DNA from: Papiliotrema nemorosa
Taxonomy: Eukaryota > Basidiomycota > Tremellomycetes > Tremellales > Rhynchogastremaceae
DNA length: 64,000 nucleotides
Direction: 5' to 3'
Assembly (NCBI GenBank): GCA_032158125.1
Contig: JASKOT010000034.1
Span: 62,001 to 126,000 of the forward strand
The notes under the pieces are model-generated. The model saw nothing but the letters and a program-made list of their open reading frames with translations. It was not told where the DNA came from and searched no databases. The stretch's first letter is position 1; the number at the start of each line of letters is the position of its first letter. This document shows positions 33,519-44,400 of this stretch, piece after piece. The position numbers and the translations under genes were made by a program.

Positions 33519-35023
33519 ATGTCTAGTACTCAAACTGAATTCACTTTCGTCCATCAAGATCTATCTAACTCGCTTCGGTACGTCTCGATTGCTGATGCAC
33601 CTGAGAAGGGGGTTTAACATATTCAGGAGAAAAGTTGCTGATCTGAAAGTGAATCTCCTACCGAAGGAGGTTGTGCTTTCACCTGTACTGCCTCTCACAG
33701 CAAGACCATCAACACCTATGTACGGATCAGCAAACCGAATGGGTCATATCCCAATATCACCCGTGGACTAGACTACATTCTCGCTCCATGCAGAAAGTCT
33801 TCGGAATGCGGGACGATGTTCGTCTCCCGTAACCCTATAGGTGATATTCAGTATCGAGACGCCCTTATCGAGAACATTTTGCATCGTTTGGCAGACGAGG
33901 CATTCTCGGCAGGAAAGGACACAGCGATCGCGGCTGAGGATATCCCTTCAATCTTACGAGAGTGAGTGATTCTCCGTATCATGTCCCCAAATATGATAGA
34001 CGGTCACTCTTGTACCGATTGGCACGACACATACACCATGCTGATACTAATGCTAGAATGGAGAGCGATGGAACTGGCCGTATCTGCTGGGCGACACTAA
34101 GTGATACTTTTATTCATCCGGACATGATGTCTAGGACACCCATTTTCAGCGTAGAGCCTGTCCGTCGTGATGCAGACGGGCCACGAACCTTCATAGCCAG
34201 ATCCTTCGATTTTCACGTTGGAAGTCTCGACGATGCGACAGCTTTGAATACAGAACTTTCCGAGCTCATTGAAACAAAGGTGGCCAAGCGGAGATCCTTT
34301 CTAGCCGGCTCTGCTCCAGAAGTGGTCCAACATGAGGAAGATCGAATGTCGGAGTCTGGGGAGATTCAACAAGACCTCATGGCGTCGACGGGAGGACTGG
34401 AACAGTCGTTTTCGTTGACGACCATCGAACCTGATACTGATATGCTCCATCAAATGGGAATGTTCCGCCCCGATCCTGTGTCACGCACCGACACCGAAGA
34501 ATCACGGACTTCTGGAATCTCCTTGAGCTCTATCAGGAGCAGATCGCGGCAGCTTGCTAAGAAAGCACTACGAGGAGTGAAGGTATTCCTCACACTGGGC
34601 GGAACGGTTCGACGGACTTCAGTACCGCAGGGCGGCGATACACCCGAGGATTGGATCGACGCGACTCGATCAGGAACATTTCAACAAGACGAAGAGTCAA
34701 TCCCGGTGGGTGGACAATCACATTTCATACGAGACACGGGTACAGAGGAACCACTCGCTCGCGAGCCGGCAGGACTTTTCGAGTTGTCTGGCGGCTCAAT
34801 CAAAGCATCGTCAACTGCTCACCAAACTGTGCCCGAGTCGTCGTTGAATCGCGCGGGGTCAACAGGCGGCCAAAGCTGGCAGATCGGCGACGACAGAGCT
34901 GTGATAGGTCGGGAAGCATTATCAGCCCCCTCACGAAGGAGCAAGAGGGTCGAAAAGACCGAAAACACGGGGACAGGTCCAAACACTGCGGTCGAGGATA
35001 ACGAATCTTCCAAGACTGATTAA
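33519..35023 (+). CDS. Unrecognised three-exon family, copy D
   Basis: Exons: 33519-33577, 33650-33961, 34057-35023; both introns phase 2 as in copies A-C; 445 residues. Exon 1 is MSSTQTEFTFVHQDLSNSL. Exon 2 has GGCAFTCTASHSKTINTYVRI, ITRGLDYILAPCRKSSECGTMFVSRNPIGDIQYRDALIENIL, which keeps the C..CGT..NP core of copies A and B. Exon 3 begins RICWATLSD..SRTPIFSVEPV, then FIARSFDFHVGSLDDATALN. A basic segment RSRSRQLAKKALRGVKVFL..RRTS sits mid-tail, between long acidic, Ser/Thr-rich parts. It lies between the GH36 and GH2 genes; its stop is only 84 bp from the convergent GH2 stop. No known function, no signal peptide, no membrane helix. Confidence 0.8.
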
Positions 35024-35107
35024 ATGAAGCTGAATGTCTAGCTAAGCTGCATCCTCAAATTGCCTCGTCTCATCAGGATCTTATGCATTTTATACTCGTC
35101 GCAAATG

Positions 35108-38100
35108 CTATGCGCTGCCGTCCCCAATGTACTGCTCTATTAGCTGCAATCCAGACACTCAGTCCTCCTACTTACCCTCGCGGTCACCTTCCTTCCATTG
35201 AGACCTTTGGCCTTGATCACCTGCTCGTCGCCCGGGAAAAGATCAATCGCCTGATCCGCCCATTCAGGCTCATCATCGCCCTCTACGTCCAACACGACTC
35301 CCTTGATAGGTTGATCCGTTGACAAAGTGACCTCGTCCCCGGTAGAGGTGATTTTGAGTTTATATTTGGGGAATTTGAGGTATTTCCAAGGTTCAGGCCA
35401 GTTGCTGTATCTCGCCAGGACGGTATTGTCCGAGTCCGACAATCTAGCTTGGACGACGATCGGCAGGGGCACGTCCGCGATGTGTGTTCGAACATGTTGA
35501 CCTATCGTGTTATTCATGTCATACGGGAGGTAGATTGGGAATGTTCTCACCTGGGACTTGTCCTTTCCAGATCTCGGTTGACGCGTTAGGTTCCAGGGTG
35601 ACGTCGAATGATCGTCTGTCTACCTCACCCTTACCAAGCTCGAAAGAGACCAATTCGACTGTTGCTTGCTTGGGCTTCAAGGTGGAGTTGCAGCCCCACA
35701 GTTGGATCTGATGATCAGCAACGCTCCTCACTGCGCAAGTGGAACACGAACCTCATGCACAATCTCAACTTGACTAGCCGTAAACTTATTCTTGGGCGTC
35801 TTGATCTCCTTCCTGGCCATGCCGACAGTATAAGGTCTCAGCTCTCTCGCAATAGCAAAGAAAGCGGGTCTTCAAATCAGCACTCATCTCAAGTATTGCA
35901 AAAGGGGACTCACTTGGGTCGAATAAAGTAATCCGCGATAGCCCACGAGACACATGGCCAACAGTCGTTAATCTGCCAGACCAGTGCACCCGCCGTATAC
36001 TCTTTCCCTCTTCCTTTCCAGTTTCGTCTCCATAGTCTATAAGCCGCTGCGAGCGTTTCGGCCTGCATCGCTTGGGTGTAGTAGACGTAGCTTTCCATAT
36101 CGAATGCGTGTCGGAAGTTCTCCATGAGGTACAACTCTAATCTTCGCTCAAAGCCGTCCTGATAGTCAGGTACATGTGCGTTGCGCGCGAGTCTGACTCA
36201 CGGCTTTGTTGTGGTTGACGGATACTCTGGACTGGGGGAAGAATTCGGTATCGTCCCCATCATTTTGCCAAGCTTTGACAGTCCGAATGTTTGGGTACCC
36301 CTGCATACCAAATTCACTATCCATCAGCGCTATCACCTGCCCAGGTACAACGGCAAACTCGCGAGACGAAACGACCAGCCAGCATGTCCCAATTGGACCA
36401 GGGTTCTTGTGTCCCATGCCAGACATTCCATTGATGCACGTCGCCGACTGTGAGATCGCCCGAGGTTTTACCACCATACGGACTACTTCGCCAATAGAAG
36501 ATGCCTGATAGTCGCTCGACAACCTCGGGAAGGATCACCTCGTATATTTGTCGCCTGAGTTGTCAGCGCTGTACAGCATACCTCATGCTACGGGCAAGAA
36601 AACTCACCCTGGGAACTTGCTATGCATGTATTCACCCGAATTGTCCGAATAATCCATTACTCCCAGAGTTTCAGCAACCTGGTAGTCCTCATTGTTCCCC
36701 GCAAAGATGACTACCGAGGGATGATTCCTCAACCGCCTGACGGCTTGTTCAGCTTCAATTTTGATATTGTCATTGAGCTTTTTATATGAGGGGTAAAGAC
36801 CACAACCAAACATGAAGTCTTGCCAGACCAAGATCCCTTTCTCGTCGCAGATACTGCTGTCAGCCATGTTCAATAGGGAGTATCTCACTTGTATAGCTCC
36901 TCATGCTCGTATACACCTCCACCCCAGACTCGAAGCATGTTCTGGTTTCCCCGGATCTATCATCAACGACCGGCCCCTTCCATCCACGAGTATACGCACC
37001 ATGAGGTCCACCCATTTCCTATATCTCTCCGGCTCGATTTCAGTCAAGAAATTGTCCGCAGGGATCCAATTGCTTCCTCCGCAAAACACCCTAACGCCAT
37101 TCACCTCGAATAGGAAAGATGACCCCTCTTGATCTTCAAATGGTTCCTGTACAATCTTGACATTTCGGAAGGCGGTCCGAGTGGAGCTCGTCGCCAATGT
37201 CTTTCCTTGCTTCTAGTCAGTGTTGCTTCTGATCTCGGACCTACCGAGTCTTCTATCTCGATCTCGAGTTGGTACAATGGTTGTTCGCCATAATTGATAG
37301 GCCACCAAGCATCCACGGCTCCCTTTTCAAGATCCCATTTGATATCCCCGACTTTCCCCTTGTCTTCCTTGACCACCTTTCCTTGTCCGTCAATCAGCCG
37401 AGTGACAGCTTGAGCGTCGTTGGGTGGAGAAGGGACTACAGAGAATGAAGCTTGGAGGGATGCCGAGTCAAGGTCGGATCCTGTGAGCTGCGTATCAATC
37501 CGGACATCCTCGATCCGGTAATCGTATGATTCGATATAGATAGGTTCTGCAATTAGTCTTCGTCCGCACGTCGGGCTCACTCCAGGGTCCAACAGTCATG
37601 ATGATCGGTCCCTTACGTGAGTACTTCCATCTTTTGGGGACGTGAACATACCCAGTCCCACCCCCAGCCATACTGCGATTTCCGAGAATATAACCTCGAA
37701 GAGTCCCCGTTCCCTAAGATGAGCTGATCACCCACCATACAACTCACAAAGAGCTTTCGGACCTCCGTTGGCTGCTTCTTCCTTCTTCGCTTCGACCCAT
37801 GCAGATCTGAACTTGAGCACAAGCTCGTTCGAGCCATCTTTGAGGAGATCCCGGACGGCATATCGGTGCGAGATGAACATGTTCTCGGTGGACCCGAGGG
37901 ATTTCCCATTCTATGATGAACAGAAGTCACATGCAGATTGGACAGAGGGTAAACCTTACGAGGGTGACATCGCAGTACGTATCCAGGCCTTCCCAAACCA
38001 GATCCACCTGAGAATGTTTCGTAGCCTTGTATTCGAATGCAGTCTTGAACTCCCAATCTGCCTCTCCGACCCCTACCATCAGCCCGACATCCCTGGATTG

Positions 38101-38304
38101 GCAGAACATCAACTTACACTGCACATCCCACTCATTCAGCCCTTTGTAGGGATCCGGTATCGTCCCATCTTTGATCAATTCCACATGGACCGACGTGGGG
38201 ATCGAACACGATTTGTATTCCTCCTTGACATTTGGAAACTGCTCCGAGGGGATCTGAGTGAATTTCCACGATTTCTCGAGGAAGGTCTTGGTTGAATCTG
38301 CCAT
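35108..38304 (-). CDS. GH2 beta-mannosidase
   Basis: Glycoside hydrolase family 2 enzyme removing terminal beta-mannose from manno-oligosaccharides. The start at 38304 gives MADSTKTFLEKSWKFTQIPSEQ, and the last exon ends RYIGDGSA at 35108; it has about a dozen exons. Seen in order: the N-terminal sugar-binding domain (EWDVQCKL, WEGLDTYCDVTLNGKSLG..MFISHRY), AWWPINYGEQPLYQLEIEI, VFCGGSNWIPADNF, GILVWQDFMFGCGLYP, the acid/base Glu in VVIFAGNNEDYQ (near 36690) and the nucleophile Glu in FVSEFGMQGYP (near 36300-36320). The NNE and SEFGMQ motifs mark the beta-mannosidase branch. The intron 36317-36362 uses a GC donor and splits the nucleophile motif. No signal peptide is seen, so I infer an intracellular enzyme. 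Confidence 0.93.
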
Positions 38305-39012
38305 GGTGCTCCTGCCTAACGCTGACACTGTCACAATGCGACTTTTGCAGGCTGTATCAAGGATGCATGGGGGTGATATAGGTTGTCGGCGAGCAAGAAC
38401 GGACCGTTGACAGGCGTCGGGCGATTCGCCGGCACGACTTTCCTCCACATCGCAAACACTTATTACCCGGTACCGCCTATAGACAACCATATCCTCTCTG
38501 CCCTGCATGTGGCCCGCTTGACCTCACAGGGGACAGATGTCGGGGTGCGAGCCATGTGTAGATACTACGCGGGTGAATTATGCGATGGTGATGCATAGTC
38601 TGGGTTAAATGCCCGGGGGACGCCTTTCAGCGGGGATCGGAGGTGTCGGCAATGAGCGGGAAAATTCAACTTGGTTAGGGCGGTTCACCAGCATCCCTGC
38701 TACCCACAACCAGCCATCCAGCTACAGGCGCTCTTGCACCCCGGTGAGGCGAAATACGATGATAGCGGTCTAGCATCGGCACACAGCCAGAACCGTCGAT
38801 TAGCCACGTAGGGTCGTGGTTCTCGTTTGCTCATATGGTCCACGCTCATGTGCAAGTGCCGGGTGGTTTCAATCCGCTACGCGTGCTGCATATACAAGCG
38901 ACATATATGGATTATAGACGCAAATCCCCCCTCCACACTCTTCTCGCCATGGTGATAGAATCACTTGGATGCGAGAATTCCCCAAGCTCGATACTTGTTG
39001 CGCAGTCAGCGA
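38305..39012. other. Intergenic, upstream of beta-mannosidase
   Basis: The promoter of the GH2 gene. It includes CGGTACCG at 38468-38475, about 165 bp before the start codon, the same CGG-N2-CCG layout as the two sites between the permease and GH36 genes. No gene is supported in the rest. Confidence 0.4.
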
Positions 39013-41096
39013 TTAGTTGTCTCCCAAGAGACCGGCGACGGCGGCGGTACTGAGGGTAGCAATGATACCAGTAGCCAAAGCTCGAGGGATGAGTCTGACA
39101 ATGTTTGCCGATTTGTTAGGTGCCAAAGCGGTGAGAATACTGTCAGATTAGTACCTGCCCTTAACACTCTCTGGCCGGGACTTACCCAAGTTGGATACCA
39201 CCCGAAGCGATGTTTCCGAAACCGCAAAGAGCGAATCGAGTGATCAATTGAGCTCGCTCAGAGATGAATGTCGGGTCGGCGTCTCGTTGAGCTGCGTAAG
39301 CCGAGTAGGCGGCAAACTCGTTGGCGACGATCTTGGTGGAGATCAATCGCGAGACGGGAAGGATATCGGCAGGTGGGACACCGAGCAAGAAGGTGAACGG
39401 GTACAAGATGTATCCACCGATGAGTTCGATCGAGAGCGAGTTGGAACCGGTTCGAGCGATACCCCAGAATTGACCGATCCAAGCGAGCAAACCGTTGACG
39501 GCGTAAAGCATGGACATGATGACCAACACATTGCAGAAGATGAGTCCAGCGACTCGGAGACCAAGCCATGCACCGTTGGAGAAGGAGTGGAGGAGGTTGG
39601 TGCTGTCGTCCTCTGAATCACCCTTGGTCAAGGCCTCGGCAGCGGAAGCTCCTCGAGTCACAGGTTCCTCAGTCTCAGGCATCATAGTCTTGGAAAGGGC
39701 GATAGAGGCCGGGATGGACATGATGGACGAAGTGAGGAGATCTCGAGGTGGGATACCGAATGCGACGTACTGGGCATGAGCACAGATTTTGATGGTAGAC
39801 AGGGGCACTCACAGCCAAGAAGACGGAACCGGCAATGGTAGCGAAACCAGAGGTCAAAGCCAGGTGCATCTCGGAATCGGTAAAAGTCTTGACGAATGGC
39901 TTGGTGAGGATACAGTTCTCTCCTTGACCGATGAAGGGGCAGGAAGCAGCAGCAACAGCCTCGGCACCGGAAAGTCCGAAAGTCTTGGTGAAGAACCAGG
40001 CTACAGATTAAAAATGAATCTCCAGTATGAACGCGAAACTTACCAAACTTCTTGAGGACCCAGGTCATGACGCCCGAGTAGTAGAGCGCAGTAGCAAACG
40101 CCACGAAGAAGATGATGGTTGAGAGCGTGTTGGTGAAGAAGTACCCGTTCTCGGTGAAATCTCTCCAGAAGAAAGAGGCTCCACCAGTGACACCTTGAGT
40201 CAAGAAATCGGCTGCGGCGAGCGAGATCCACAAGAACAACGATCGACCTGCTCCCTGTACTGTTAGCTTTTATTTCGAGTACCACCGCGAATTCTCCACT
40301 CACAGTTTTGAAGACAAACAGACCGAGGATGATCTGCATGCACATTCCAAGGATGATAGGTCTAGCCTTGACGCTCTTTCGTCGAGCCGAGAAGAGGTAA
40401 ACTCCACCGTACATGACGATCAGACCGCAGATGGACACTGCTCGCCATTTGTAAGGCGATGAAACGGTAGGTGCGATACCGAAAGCGGAAGCGACAAGAA
40501 GGACAACGACGGCGAGCCAACCGAGACCCATCTGGATTCGACGGGGAACAGTGTTCCATGGGTTTTCGATGCAGGTGGTCCAGACGGCAGAGATGGCTCG
40601 GACGAAGGGTGCTTGGGGGATGTACTTGGAGTTGTGGAGCTGAGATTAGCCCGGTAAAGCTAGTCGTGGATTGTACACACCAAGATGAGCAGGATGAAGA
40701 ACCAGGTCCAGATGGTAGTGACCACCCAATAGTGTCGGGTTTCCTACACCTTAGCACGGCTAGAATACGGGCGAGCGCTGTACTTACCTCTCGCACGATA
40801 CCGGGGATCCACCAACCCAGGAGGAGCAGGATCAAGAACATATCCCTCGCGACGATGGCTGCCTTTGACCTCCTCATATCCTTCAATTTCCTACCGAATC
40901 GACCCTCCTCCGAATCTTGATCCGACAACGGACCAGCCGCTTCGACATCGTTGGGGTAGTATGCAGCTTCCTTGTTATCAGAGCTGGGGCTGGACGGTGC
41001 CTCTTCCGAGGGGTTTTTGTAAGGTTTGGCCTCGATATACGGCTCTTCACCGTTCACCGAGGTGGTATCGACATTCCTGTGTCGAGGTAGAGACAT
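39013..41096 (-). CDS. Concentrative nucleoside transporter (CNT family)
   Basis: A multi-pass membrane carrier that imports nucleosides with protons or sodium. Seven exons run from the ATG at 41096 (MSLPRHRNVDTTSVNG) to GLLGDN at 39013. After a long polar N-terminus come the helices FLILLLLGWWIPG, WTWFFILLIL, WLAVVVLLVASAFGIAP and ICGLIVMYGGVYLF. The CNT core follows: GLFVFKTGAGRSLFLWIS, GASFFW....NTLSTIIFFVAFATALYYSGVMTWVLKKFG, GLSGAEAVAAASCPFIGQGENCILTKPFV, MHLALTSGFATIAGSVFLAYVAFGIP and LLGVPPADILPVSRLISTKIVANEFAAY. The GQ.EN, LTSGFATIAGS and NEF.AY motifs are diagnostic. Purine or pyrimidine preference is not determined. The neighbours give no pathway link. Confidence 0.93.
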
Positions 41097-42235
41097 TTTG
41101 GTAACAACTAGCAAGACGCGAAAGACGACTTGACGACTTGGCGAGGGCTAGAGAAGATCTATGGATCTGATCTGTCGGGTGAACAGGCTAGCTTTCTTGG
41201 TCGTGTGGTACAATTTCCATATGTATGATTTTTTTCGACCCATGCCCACCTTGTGCGGAGACAGACGGACGGACGAGCCAGATGGCCCTTCCAAGCGAGC
41301 GATAACGTTACATTCCAAGTTGGAGCCATATGGTACCACTCGATAAGGGTGATTCTCAGATTCTCAACTAGCGCACGAGAGCTGGAGCCGGGTATGCAGG
41401 GGTACAGAAAATTAACCTTTGCCCTCCAGTTCATAACCGAGAAAATCGGCAAGCATGCCATGGCTCTGCTATCCCGCTTTTGACCCTCTTGGGATCGGCA
41501 TACTATGCCTCGCTTGGCATTCATGTGGAGCCCACTCGTTGCTGGTTGTCACCTTGTGCCCGGCGTAGGCGATCGTGCCCGACTGTATGTTGCTTGGGTT
41601 CTCGTTTTAGAATTGCTTGGACATGCATGGCGAACCTCTTATCGCCGTAGCCTCTCGTCCACCGCTCAATCCCATCAAGATAGAGGCTGATGCCAAGACT
41701 TGCTGCGATGCATGGGACCAGATAACAAGTCGCGATCTCGTCGTTCACCATTGGTCGTGCACGATTCAGAGGGAATGGCTTGCTCGGTCAAGAGATATGA
41801 GCGACGGTCATTTCCGAAAGGTCCAGAATGAATGTTTGGAAGGGGCACACCTCTTTGAGAGAGGAGCATGTGCTTCGCGTCGAGCGCGTCTAAGTCAATC
41901 TGGTCCGACAGAAGTGCGACTAGACGTGACGGCCGCCATGTGACCCAGCTGGACCGTGATCGTTGACCTCGTTGCATCCGGAGTAGGCGAGCGAGGTTGA
42001 AGCTTTTATGATAATCCTGTAAATGCATTCGAGTTCTCTCATTCAGTCAGTCGGTGCTTCCGCGGTTGAGAAGCCTAGAATAGACAGGATCTCGACATGA
42101 GTACCGCATACCCGGGTAGAATGCAAGGGTCAGAGGCAATAATTCGCCGAGGACACCGATGACCTCGGCGTATATACCATCCTGCGTCGACAAAGATCCC
42201 TCGCCTCAACCTCAACGCTCTGACTGAAAGAGAAC
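41097..42235. other. Intergenic, divergent promoters of CNT and GDSL genes
   Basis: About 1.1 kb. Several frames of 60-120 codons overlap on both strands near 41160-42030, none with a recognisable domain or splice-consistent extension. I see no RNA gene or repeat. Confidence 0.4.
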
Positions 42236-43204
42236 ATGCCCTCCAGCTCGTACATAGACTCGATCATTCTATTTGTGCGCGATTTCCCTCACGATGAAAG
42301 TAATAATCGCGGTCACTGACAGAACAGGGAGATTCCATCACGCAGGCATGTGGTCCTGGATCGCTTTATCAGCGCATGGCAGCAATGTACGAACGTAAAT
42401 TAGACGTGATCAACCGAGGATTTTCTGGTGAGTTCTGCCCTTGCCCTATTTATTTAGTGGTTGATTGATGTAGGATACAATACTACCTGGTGAGTCTTCC
42501 GCTAGGGGGTGAGGCTGAGTACAGGGCTGTACCGCTCTTTAAGCACTTCTTCCCTCAGACACAGCCAGTTCGACTAGTGATCATCTGGTTCGGTCCGTAT
42601 TCGGCCCTTGTCATTCGGGAGTGCGTTGATGATGTGCAGGCGCCAACGACGCTACGATTCCCGGTCATTTCCAACATGTCCCCCTTGACCGATTCGCAAC
42701 CAACCTTCAAACCCTCATCGATATCATCAGATCTTCCGATACCTCCCCCAAGACAGAAGTCATCCTTGTGGGAGCACCACCTGTCGTGCCGGAAGTGTGG
42801 ACCGAATGGCTCAGACAAAAGAGGATGGAAGAGGGAGAACCGCACGTCGAGGATGGCCTAGACAGGAATCAAGGTGATGCTGAGAAATATGGCGAAGCGA
42901 TGAAGAAGGTGGCGCAGACGAACGGTGTGCCGTATATCGACACTTATACCGCGTTGGTCAATGCTGCTGGAGGTTCTGACCCAGAGAAGTTGAGCGCTGT
43001 TTTAAGGTAAGTGCTCAGAGCTCCCGGCGACAGATCAGCTGACAGACGTGTAGTGATGGATTACACTTGACGTCCCGGGGTTACCAAATTGTGGTCGATG
43101 CCATCATGAAGGAGATCAAAAGCTCCCTACCTACGTTGGATCCAGCAACATTGCCCATGCCCGCTCCAGGTTTCGATGCAATCCCGGAACAATGGAAGGC
43201 ATGA
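42236..43204 (+). CDS. GDSL/SGNH esterase, isoamyl-acetate-hydrolase-like
   Basis: A small SGNH hydrolase that cleaves esters. Exons: 42236-42274, 42328-42427, 42474-42489, 42525-42592, 42640-43006, 43054-43204; the joins are in phase and give 246 residues. All four family blocks are visible: block I FGDSITQ (13-19) with the nucleophile Ser, block II Gly in INRGFSGYNT, block III GAND at about 75-78, and block V SDGLHLT with the catalytic Asp-x2-His near residue 198. The order, size and RGFSGYNT motif place it with IAH1-type isoamyl acetate esterases. Exon 3 is only 16 nt. No signal peptide, so probably cytosolic. Confidence 0.93.
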
Positions 43205-43364
43205 TACAGGCTTTACCTCATACAGTAACTTCAGGATACATGACGCAGATTATACATGCTATTGTCCACTGATTGTCCATTCAATCGTCCATGCTGGTTT
43301 CCGATTTTCATTCTGCGTATGTTACTCTCCGACGGTCCTATCAATTCGCCTCGATGCTCAACGC

Positions 43365-44400
43365 TTAAGCGAGGAAGAACTGTTGTTGAGGGTCAGGCTG
43401 AGAACAAGCCCAAGTTTGAAGGTGGACGTTGTTGGCATTGTCAACATCGAGACATTGGTCTATCCGTCAGTCCATGCTGATTATCCAAAACGCATGACTC
43501 ACTGTTGCCGGTCTGGAACAACCCGACTCCACTGCCGGGGTTGATGAAGGTCTGTTGCGAAAGACCCTGGTAACAAGTCCATACTTTCATGGTCACTCCG
43601 TTGGAAGGGTTGGTTCCAGCGTCCAAGCAAAAGTTGGTACCCGAAAGTTGGAGGTTTCCTCCGTTCTTGAAGAAGAGCTGGCTCTTGGCGGCAGCCGAAG
43701 ATGGATCGGCACAAGCCATCATGTTGACTTGAGCACCGTCACCTGGGGTGCCTTGGACTGTGGCGCAAAGGTTCTTGTTGGCGTTCCACTTGATCTGTCG
43801 ACCGTTGCTGGGTGTAGTAGGGCCAGACGACGGAGCGGACGAGACCGACGAGGATGGGGGAGGTTGAACAGAGCTCGAAGGTGGTGGAGGGGTGTTGCCC
43901 TCGACATACCAGACTGATGGTTAGTACTTGCATCATGCGTATCAGGTGAAGGACTCACTCTGGTTGGTGTTACCGGTGGTGCATTGGTAAGTCTGAGGGC
44001 CATTGGGTCCCTCGTCGAGACATTGAGTACCACCAGTGATGGCAATTCGGTTGTCACCGGTCAAGTACCATGTTTGTTGAGACAGACCCGGGTACGACTG
44101 CCATACCTTGGCAGGGACGTTGTTGGAAGGGTTGGTTCCTGCGTCGAGGGCATAGTTGGTACCGGTAATGACAACCGAGCCCGATCCTGGGTTGATATCC
44201 CATCGAGTGGCCGTGGCGCAATCACCGACTTGGAGAGGGGTGCCACTGGTAATCTGGACACCGGGAGGGGTAGTCAAGCAAGTGTTGGTTCGGTATGATC
44301 GGATCAAAGCTCCAGAGAATCGCTTCTGGACGGTAGGTGCGGCCGAGGCATCTCCAGCTAGGAGAAGCACAACAGCAAAGAGGGCAGAGGAGAAGAGCAT
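43365..44400 (-). CDS. Secreted protein with two ricin-B-fold (beta-trefoil) lectin domains
   Basis: A carbohydrate-binding protein, not an enzyme: no catalytic chain is present. Exons 44400-43959, 43913-43503 and 43459-43365 join to 315 residues. The signal peptide MLFSSALFAVVLLLAGDASA is followed by a KR site (likely Kex2 processing). Domain 1 (about 29-148) has NTCLTTPPGVQITSGTPLQVGDC, NYALDAGTNPSNNVPAKVWQ and LSQQTWYLT. A PPPPSSSVQPPPSSS linker leads to domain 2 (about 178-315) with NLCATVQGTPGDGAQVNMMAC, NFCLDAGTNPSNGVTMKVW, NQCLDVDNANNVHLQTWAC and QQQFFLA. The repeated CLD.....N and Q-x-W/F motifs define the trefoil subdomains. It could bind cell-wall or environmental glycans; the ligand is unknown. 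Confidence 0.9.

Noticed and set aside
33131..33526. 131-codon plus frame between the GH36 gene and copy D
   Set aside because: It overlaps the start exon of copy D in another frame and shows no domain.
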